From positions 1 to 9,855 of the forward strand of contig USNJ01000064.1 in NCBI GenBank assembly GCA_900556055.1: 9,855 bases of DNA, written 5' to 3'. The stretch comes from an uncultured Ruminococcus sp. (GTDB lineage: Bacteria > Bacillota > Clostridia > Oscillospirales > Ruminococcaceae). Made by a program: the position numbers and the translations under genes. How positions within the stretch are numbered: the stretch's first letter is position 1; every line of letters begins with the position of its first letter. The notes below the pieces were generated by a model, which ran no database searches, was not told the DNA's origin, and saw only the letters and a list, made by a program, of their open reading frames with translations. Positions 5,992 to 9,855 of this stretch are shown one piece after another.

Positions 5992-6165
5992 TTGAAAAGG
6001 CGGGATCTGATAAAGTTGCTTGAAAAGAACGGCTGGAAATTTGACAGAAGCGGAGGAAATCACGATGTTTACGTTAAAGATGATAAAACCGAAGCAGTAC
6101 CGAGACACACGGAGATCAACGAAAATCTGGCAAAGGCAATAATCAAACGAAGAAATCTGAAATAG
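5992..6165 (+). CDS. hicA: HicA-type mRNA interferase toxin
   Basis: A 57-residue protein with the complete double-stranded-RNA-binding-like HicA fold: MKRRDLIKLLEKNGWKF, then RSGGNHDVY, then VPRH and a closing helix. His24 in the GGNHDVY motif is the catalytic histidine of the family, which cuts mRNA independently of normal ribonucleases and slows growth until neutralised by HicB. The start is TTG, chosen because the ribosome binding site GGGAGG (5979-5984) sits 7 nt upstream and no in-frame ATG exists. The family is normally 55-80 residues, so it is full length. It is followed after 60 bp by hicB; a small hairpin (GGGGAG/CTCCCC, 6171-6176 with 6185-6190) lies between them and could tune relative expression. 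Confidence 0.9.
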   Translation: MKRRDLIKLLEKNGWKFDRSGGNHDVYVKDDKTEAVPRHTEINENLAKAIIKRRNLK

Positions 6166-6225
6166 CGGACGGGGAGCCGAAAAACTCCCCCGAACTGTTC
6201 CGATATACGAAGGAGCGATGATGAA

Positions 6226-6621
6226 ATGAAAGTTTGTTATCCTGTAATACTCACAAAATGCGAGGACGGCAGCGGCTATCTTGTGACTATTCCCGATTTT
6301 GACAATAACACTTTCGGGGAAACTATTACCGAAGCAATAGACATGGCACGTGATGCGATAAGTGTTCTCGGCGTGTCATATGAAGACCGCAGGCAGGAGC
6401 TTCCGAAGCCTTCGGAGCTTGCCGAACTGAATTGCAAATCAAACGAAATAAAGACACTTGTTGATGCAGACCTGGGAGCATACCGCAGAATGCTTGATAA
6501 CAGGGCTGTCAAGAAGAACTGTACTATTCCGTCATGGCTGAATGAAAAGGCAGAACAGGCAAATATCAATTTTTCCGCTGTCTTGCAGGAAGCTTTGAAG
6601 CAGCGGTTACAACTGCATTGA
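6226..6621 (+). CDS. hicB: HicB-type antitoxin and repressor
   Basis: A 131-residue antitoxin. Residues 1-55 have the HicB partial RNase-H-like fold (YPVILTKCEDGSGYLVTIPDF, then GETITEAIDMARDAIS), which binds and inhibits HicA. The C-terminal part (about 96-131, CTIPSWLNEKAEQANINFSAVLQEALKQRL) has the ribbon-helix-helix pattern by which many HicB proteins bind their own promoter; the palindromes at 5904-5921 and 5947-5965 are the likely targets. Ribosome binding site AGGAG is at 6211-6215, 10 nt before the ATG. Order toxin-antitoxin is the usual one for hicAB. Such modules stabilise mobile elements by killing or arresting cells that lose them. Confidence 0.9.
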   Translation: MKVCYPVILTKCEDGSGYLVTIPDFDNNTFGETITEAIDMARDAISVLGVSYEDRRQELPKPSELAELNCKSNEIKTLVDADLGAYRRMLDNRAVKKNCTIPSWLNEKAEQANINFSAVLQEALKQRLQLH

Positions 6622-6623
6622 TG

Positions 6624-6657
6624 AAAGCTCTCATGCCGTTTGGGTGTGGGAGCTTTT
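6624..6657 (+). terminator. Terminator after hicB
   Basis: AAAGCTC (6624-6630) pairs with GAGCTTT (6650-6656), extended by four more pairs including two G-T pairs, and ends in TTTT. It starts 3 nt after the hicB stop. Confidence 0.75.
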
Positions 6658-6669
6658 GTTCTGTAATCA

Positions 6670-6692
6670 AGTTGTCAAACTGTTTGACAACT
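6670..6692. repeat. Palindrome with 11-bp arms (GTTGTCAAAC/GTTTGACAAC)
   Basis: Perfect arms 6670-6680 and 6682-6692 around a single central base. No T-run follows, so it is more likely a protein-binding site than a terminator. It shares the GTTGTCAA half-site with the repeats at 3580-3610. Confidence 0.6.
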
Positions 6693-6712
6693 CAACACCT
6701 GACCTCCTCGCC

Positions 6713-6829
6713 ATGTAGGGTTTGAGGCATTTATAAAACACCCTTATAGTATTTATATATATTTTCTTTTTTCAAAAACAACTGTAAAGGTATTTATAAA
6801 ACCCCTTCAACCCTACACTAACCCTACAT
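6713..6829. repeat. Iteron-like AACCCTACA repeats around an AT-rich core
   Basis: AACCCTACA occurs at 6809-6817 and 6820-6828 (11 bp apart, one helical turn) and inverted at 6714-6722; the inverted copy and the last copy match over 10 bp. Between them lie two near-copies of ATTTATAAAAC (6729-6739 and 6792-6802) and a very AT-rich stretch (about 6740-6780). The layout resembles a replication origin or a partition/regulatory site, but no initiator gene is in view. Confidence 0.5.
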
Positions 6830-6896
6830 AAAACGTGTCGCACAGCACCTCGCCCCAGACGCTTTCGGTGCGGGTGGTGATTATGTAGTTTTTCAT
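6813..6896 (-). CDS. Possible 27-aa peptide coupled to the HTH gene
   Basis: A short frame on the minus strand begins with an ATG that overlaps the stop of the upstream gene (ATGA, 6896-6893). It has a ribosome binding site GAGGAGG (6910-6904) 7 nt upstream, inside that gene's last codons. It encodes MKNYIITTRTESVWGEVLCD followed by a short hydrophobic end, TFYVGLV. The last codons run into the AACCCTACA repeats. I recognise no family. The coupling and strong ribosome binding site argue that it is translated; it could also be a truncated relic of a longer reading frame. Confidence 0.4.
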   Translation of the reverse strand: MKNYIITTRTESVWGEVLCDTFYVGLV

Positions 6897-7099
6897 GTGG
6901 GTGCCTCCTCTCCCATAAGCGCCATCAGGCGGTGTTTACTTATTCGCCATGACTTACCGATTTTCACGGCAGGGATCGTGCCGTCAGCACAATTCTTTCG
7001 CACATATTCTCCCGTCACTTGCAGGATAATAGATGCCTGCTTTATCGTCAGCACATCGGGGAGTGCATCCCAGTGCATGGGATTTTGTTTCTTGATCAT
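6893..7099 (-). CDS. Small helix-turn-helix DNA-binding protein (excisionase-like)
   Basis: A 68-residue protein of the HTH_17/MerR-like group: residues about 15-60 read LTIKQASIILQVTGEYVRKNCADGTIPAVKIGKSWRISKHRL, with the turn and wing typical of small excisionases and phage regulators (matching the pattern, helix 2 then the GxxWRI wing). The ribosome binding site AAGGGGGC (7115-7108) is 8 nt before the ATG. It starts 15 nt after the stop of the antirepressor on the same strand, so it belongs to the same transcript. With no integrase beside it, a role as a regulator of the element, or as an excisionase acting with a distant integrase, is equally possible. Confidence 0.75.
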   Translation of the reverse strand: MIKKQNPMHWDALPDVLTIKQASIILQVTGEYVRKNCADGTIPAVKIGKSWRISKHRLMALMGEEAPT

Positions 7100-7114
7100 T
7101 GGTTATGCCCCCTT

Positions 7115-7894
7115 TCAGCCACGTTCAATGATTGGCACAATTCCCTGACGCTTCAGGAGATCATATATAAACAGCCTGCCTTTCTGCGTCCAATATGTAT
7201 GCACCTTAGTGTGCACCTTGCCATCGTTGCCATTAAACGTCTGCGTTTTGGTATTGGTATATCCTTTTTCGGCGTGATTCTGATACAGCAGCCATATATT
7301 ACCCTGCTTAAACTGTACCTTGTTGTCATGGAGATAATTGTTAAGCCACTTAGCCGATTTGCCGTAATCCTTTGCGATCTCGGTTATCGAGAGCAGATCC
7401 TTGCAGTTAAGTACAACGTCATAATAAGACGCTTTCGGTGTAAGCTCTGCGATCTGCTGGCTCTGTATTGCTACTGTGTCGGTGAGCTGCTTGTTTCTCT
7501 GGCGTTCTTCTTTGAGAGCTGTAAACGCCTTAATAGCAAGCTCAGGATCATTAAGCAGTTCGTCCACGGCATATACGCCATGCTTTCTGATACTTGGCAG
7601 CACCTCTGATGTTACCCAGTGCTTGAATTCTTTTGCTTTCGGAAGCTTGCTTGACAGAATAAGACTATAAAGTCCGCTTTCGTTAATTACGTACATTTCA
7701 CGGTTCTGACCTGAGTCGGTGAAACACCTTGTCAGCTTATCCTCGTTATCTACATGTCTTTTCATTGCATCTGATGTATCCTTATACCCAAGTATTTCAG
7801 CTACATCTTTACCGACGAAATAAGGCTCGCTGTCGATTTCCATTGTTCTGACCTTTCCGAAATCGGGGCTTTCAAAAATTTTAAGCTCGTTCAA
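7115..7894 (-). CDS. Phage-type antirepressor (BRO-N plus KilAC)
   Basis: A 259-residue protein. Residues 1-110 form a BRO-N DNA-binding domain (EPYFVGKDVAEILGY, HVDNEDKL, INESGLYSLIL, FKHWVTSEVLPSIRKHG). A coiled-coil linker covers about 122-152. Residues 153-255 form a KilAC domain (LLSITEIAKDYG, then WLNNYLHDNKVQFKQG, then YWTQKGRLFIYDLLKRQGI). Proteins of this design counteract phage or element repressors and switch on lytic or transfer functions. The start is TTG: AGGAGG (7908-7903) lies 8 nt upstream and no ATG is near. The TTG overlaps the stop of the upstream small gene (TTGA), so translation is coupled. The helix-turn-helix gene follows 15 nt later. A broken relative of its BRO-N part lies at 5702-5845. 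Confidence 0.9.
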   Translation of the reverse strand: MNELKIFESPDFGKVRTMEIDSEPYFVGKDVAEILGYKDTSDAMKRHVDNEDKLTRCFTDSGQNREMYVINESGLYSLILSSKLPKAKEFKHWVTSEVLPSIRKHGVYAVDELLNDPELAIKAFTALKEERQRNKQLTDTVAIQSQQIAELTPKASYYDVVLNCKDLLSITEIAKDYGKSAKWLNNYLHDNKVQFKQGNIWLLYQNHAEKGYTNTKTQTFNGNDGKVHTKVHTYWTQKGRLFIYDLLKRQGIVPIIERG

Positions 7895-8085
7895 TTGTGA
7901 TTCCTCCTGTATAATGCGGTTTCGTCAAGAAATTTGTTAACGGCTTCATAATCGGGAACTGAAGTAAATCCGCTTAACAGCCCCGATGCCGCATTTAAAA
8001 CGCAAACCGCCTCTTCCGATGAATTGAGCAGAGCATCTAAAACAATAAATATAGCTTTCAATGCTCTAAGCTGTTTTGGTGTTAT
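7891..8085 (-). CDS. Unknown 64-aa protein with apparent ATA start
   Basis: A frame of 64 codons reads ITPKQLRALKAIFIVLDALL, then a second half rich in Ala, Ser and Leu ending RRNHN. It ends in TGA overlapping the TTG of the antirepressor. A near-perfect ribosome binding site, AAAGGAAGTGAG (8100-8089), is spaced 7 nt from an ATA codon at 8085-8083, exactly where ATG should be. No ATG, GTG or TTG in the frame is as well placed; a TTG 9 codons in lacks a ribosome binding site. Either the gene uses a very rare ATA start or an ATG has mutated to ATA and the gene is nearly silent. The coupling to the next gene supports it having been a real gene. The protein looks helical; family not recognised. 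Confidence 0.55.
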   Translation of the reverse strand: MTPKQLRALKAIFIVLDALLNSSEEAVCVLNAASGLLSGFTSVPDYEAVNKFLDETALYRRNHN

Positions 8086-8157
8086 AAACTCACTTCCTTT
8101 CAGGTTCCTTTAAAATGGTAGTGTGCGAACTGCTTACAGTTATCCGCTGAGCAGGTC

Positions 8158-8292
8158 TTATATCTGTTCTTGCTGTGGATATATCCCCTTTTCTGCACCG
8201 CCATCAATCGCTAAAACCATAAATTTCCATTTTGGGAATATTTCATTTACAGCGGCTTGCAGTCGGTTTCCTTGCGTTTTCGGAAAACGCAC
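8158..8292 (-). pseudogene. Possible protein remnant or short ORF in repeat-rich DNA
   Basis: On the minus strand a frame from a GTG at 8292 encodes about 44 residues including NRLQAAVNEIFPKWKFMVLA and IDGGAEKGIYPQ, ending in TAA. The frame is open only from a TGA at 8328-8326. It has a protein-like mix of residues but no ribosome binding site, and it begins in a stack of palindromes. I suspect the end of a decayed gene; it could also be chance. Confidence 0.3.
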
Positions 8293-8308
8293 CCTTGCCC
8301 CCCGGGGG
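8273..8308. repeat. Adjacent palindromes TGCGTTTTC/GAAAACGCA and CCCCC/GGGGG
   Basis: A 19-bp palindrome with 9-bp arms (8273-8281, 8283-8291) is followed at once by a C-tract/G-tract palindrome (8299-8308). With the module at 8319-8380 they form a series of strong hairpins in a stretch of about 480 bp (8086-8568) that contains no convincing intact gene. Confidence 0.5.
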
Positions 8309-8318
8309 ATATGCAGGA

Positions 8319-8380
8319 ATGCCCCTCAGGGCTTCTTCACGGCTACACAAGGGGCTTCACTGTTCATAGGGTAATTTATC
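8319..8380 (+). repeat. 62-bp repeated module, copy 2
   Basis: Gap-free relative of 5512-5573: ATGCCCCTCAG, AAGGGGC and ATAGGGTAATTTATC are at identical spacing. Here the GCCCCT/AGGGGC arms remain but the T-run is lost, so this copy is unlikely to be an efficient terminator. Confidence 0.65.
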
Positions 8381-8474
8381 AGATACAAGCCAAGAATGGC
8401 GTGTGCGGTCGTTCTGCCGCCCTCTGCCCTATTTCTCCTGCTTCACTCGTGCTTCGATTGATTTTCTCGGAGCT

Positions 8475-8496
8475 CGCTCGGCGTTCGCTCGGCGTT
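8475..8496 (+). repeat. Tandem repeat CGCTCGGCGTT x2
   Basis: Two exact head-to-tail 11-bp copies (8475-8485, 8486-8496) in noncoding DNA downstream of the sigma-factor gene. No function can be assigned. Confidence 0.5.
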
Positions 8497-8568
8497 AAAT
8501 GCAAAATTCAGCCTTAATATCTATTAAAAACCGTGACATTTCGTAACCGATAAAGCTGACGGTTCTTT

Positions 8569-9453
8569 TCAAAAAGAAGAACGTGCCTTTCTCACTGTTT
8601 CTTCCTGCATAGAGCGTATAATATCATCAAAAGAAGCTCCCGTGTCCCTTCTGCACATCTCCTCTCTTGCTCTGTCCTCCATCTTCTCCGTGATCTGTAC
8701 ATGTTCCGCCGCTGCCGCTTCGATCTCCTCAGTGATCTTCACACGCTCCAATGCCACGGCTTCAACCTGAGATATTCCCGAACGTCTGAACCCACTCAAG
8801 CTGTCGTGATATATCCTGCTGCCCGTATATCCGTACTTGTCGGCAAGCCTGTCAAGCTCTCTGTTCCTCCGCAGCTTTGCAATTCCTGCCCTGCCTATGC
8901 TGCTTGCATGAGCTATCGAGAACCCTTTCTCGGCTGCGATCTGCTCGTATGTCCTGCCGTTAAAGAAATGCTGTTCTATCATGTCACGCTCCCGATCAGG
9001 AAGCTTTGCGACCTGCTCCCTCACCACTCGGCAAACGTCACGGCGTTCTATGTCCTCGAAAGCGTACGCCGCAGCTGTGTCCTCGATAAGCTCGATAGGC
9101 GCAGTTTCGTTCCCTTCTCCATCACTGATAGGCTTATCCAGGCTTTCGCAGTCGTTGAGCGGATCCCGCCTGAACAGGGAACGCACAGCTTGCTTGAACA
9201 TGAAATTCAGATAGTTTGAATATGCTCCACGATCTGAGCGGTATCCCTCAAAGCTCTGTTCAAATGCCTGATATGCCGCCTGCCTTAAGTCTGCTTCCGT
9301 CACTCCACAGCTGATGCAGTAGCTTGAATAGCTCCGATAATACCGCCCCGCATATGCATACATGAGCTTCTTGACACGCTCCCACAACACAGGCTTCAGA
9401 TCATCGTTCCCGTCACGGATAAGGTCGAATAATGCTTCGTTGTCAAGTGCCGT
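8569..9453 (-). CDS. Sigma-70-family factor with long C-terminal extension
   Basis: About 294 residues (297 if begun at the GTG at 9462). N-terminal residues 5-100 fit sigma region 2 (LFDLIRDGND, then EADLRQAAYQAFEQSFEGYR, then FMFKQAVRSLFRR). A variable acidic linker follows. Residues about 143-197 are region 4, with the helix-turn-helix LPDRERDMIEQHFFNGRTYE followed by QIAAEKGFS. Beyond it is a roughly 100-residue helical tail containing a 14-residue repeat (V-x-I-T-E-x-x-E, near 241-248 and 255-262) and a basic end. The factor should direct RNA polymerase to promoters of the element. Start: AGGAGGTG (9467-9460) has ACG at 9453 at the right distance, giving ALDNEALFDLIRDG; the only canonical start, GTG 9462, overlaps the ribosome binding site itself. 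It follows the upstream gene by 11-20 nt in one transcript. Confidence 0.8.
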   Translation of the reverse strand, partial: TALDNEALFDLIRDGNDDLKPVLWERVKKLMYAYAGRYYRSYSSYCISCGVTEADLRQAAYQAFEQSFEGYRSDRGAYSNYLNFMFKQAVRSLFRRDPLNDCESLDKPISDGEGNETAPIELIEDTAAAYAFEDIERRDVCRVVREQVAKLPDRERDMIEQHFFNGRTYEQIAAEKGFSIAHASSIGRAGIAKLRRNRELDRLADKYGYTGSRIYHDSLSGFRRSGISQVEAVALERVKITEEIEAAAAEHVQITEKMEDRAREEMCRRDTGASFDDIIRSMQEETVRKARSSF

Positions 9454-9473
9454 TGTGAACACCTCCTAAGGCT

Positions 9474-9851
9474 TCATAACTTTGCTTTCGTCTGGGCTTC
9501 ACTCACGCTTCGCTGTCTGATGCTTTCATCAGCCAATGCCGCTCCGAAGGCGTCACAGGCTTCTTCCTGCAACTTTATAGCTTCTGATAATATTTGTCTA
9601 TCCTCATTCAGTACGATCCTTGCAGATATTATATTTTCTGTGATCTCACACATTTCCTCACTGTAATTTCTTACTATGTATGCAAGGTCCGCCCCTGCCG
9701 CTACACGCTCTTTTATAAGTTTGCATAAACCGTCACGGTATGCCAGATAAAGCTGTAAATCTGCCGCCGAGCGAGCTGTTGAACTCAGCGCACTATCAAA
9801 ACAGGCAATTGCATTCGCACGATCTTCTTTTGCTTTTTCGATTGTTTTCAC
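9474..9851 (-). CDS. Unknown helical protein upstream of the sigma factor (possibly cut by window edge)
   Basis: Family not recognised. A 125-residue frame from a GTG at 9851, but only four bases precede it, so neither its ribosome binding site nor an earlier start can be judged; it may be longer. The sequence is almost all alpha-helical and rich in Ala, Glu and Arg, with heptad-like spacing in about residues 30-110 (LYLAYRDGLCKLIKERV, EITENIISARIVL, EAIKLQEEACDAF), suggesting a helical bundle or coiled-coil dimer. No membrane segment. It ends 11 nt before the first possible start of the sigma gene, with the sigma ribosome binding site in the gap, so both are in one operon. By position it could be a partner or modulator of the sigma factor, but nothing in the sequence proves this. 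Confidence 0.6.
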   Translation of the reverse strand: MKTIEKAKEDRANAIACFDSALSSTARSAADLQLYLAYRDGLCKLIKERVAAGADLAYIVRNYSEEMCEITENIISARIVLNEDRQILSEAIKLQEEACDAFGAALADESIRQRSVSEAQTKAKL

Positions 9852-9855
9852 TTTT

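Noticed and set aside
5797..6108. Minus-strand frame of 103 codons across the hicAB promoter
   Set aside because: It is opposite hicA and its consensus promoter, and has no ribosome binding site or recognisable domain.
6713..6829. CRISPR array
   Set aside because: The repeats are 9-10 bp, irregularly oriented and without spacer-like units.
7019..7609. Long plus-strand frame opposite the antirepressor
   Set aside because: It is antisense to a clear BRO-N/KilAC gene, has no ribosome binding site and encodes Cys- and Leu-rich low-complexity sequence typical of a reversed coding strand.
8257..8517. Plus-strand frame of 86 codons in the repeat-rich stretch
   Set aside because: It runs through palindromes and the 62-bp module, lacks a ribosome binding site and has an implausible composition; more likely noncoding repeat DNA.
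8701..9219. Plus-strand frame opposite the sigma-factor gene
   Set aside because: The minus strand carries recognisable sigma regions 2 and 4; the opposite frame has no start signal or domain.

Overview
The window looks like accessory DNA from a low-to-mid GC Firmicute of the class Clostridia, plausibly a gut Ruminococcus/Oscillospiraceae-type organism. This is an inference from strong AGGAGG ribosome binding sites, UUG/GUG starts and the kinds of mobile-element genes present. No housekeeping gene is visible except a fragment of the initiator tRNA.

Left part (1-3461): the integrase end of an integrated element. Two genes I do not recognise (one cut by the window edge, the next coupled to it) are followed by a small excisionase-type helix-turn-helix protein and a tyrosine recombinase with all catalytic residues. 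After the integrase come a terminator, two direct repeats that look like integrase arm sites, a second hairpin terminator, and 45 bp matching the 3' half of initiator tRNA-fMet on the minus strand (3417-3461). That is the expected attachment core for an integrase that crosses over at the anticodon loop. The 5' half of the tRNA is not next to it. A different sequence with its own TTGACAAC/GTTGTCAA repeats begins there, which suggests two elements stacked at one tRNA.

Middle part (3462-6660): a minus-strand regulator that fuses a ribbon-helix-helix-like domain to a domain closely resembling the C-terminal domain of the RNA polymerase alpha subunit. It is divergent from a small HIRAN-domain protein, and three copies of a 14-bp operator-like sequence lie in the promoters between them. 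An unknown 194-aa protein follows. Next come a decayed BRO/antirepressor fragment and a complete HicA-HicB toxin-antitoxin pair behind a consensus promoter with palindromes. HicA is only 57 aa and starts with UUG.

Right part (6661-9855), minus strand: a small coupled operon (64-aa unknown, BRO-N/KilAC antirepressor, helix-turn-helix protein, possible 27-aa peptide) ends at an AT-rich region with palindromic and iteron-like repeats. About 480 bp upstream of this operon there is mostly repeat-like noncoding DNA and a protein remnant. Beyond it lies a two-gene unit: an unknown helical protein followed by a sigma-70-family factor with a long C-terminal extension. Two genes here have well-placed ribosome binding sites but ATA or ACG where ATG is expected.

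Overall the right-hand 6 kb reads as the regulatory and stability section of a second element: repressor-like switch, antirepressor, sigma factor and toxin-antitoxin.
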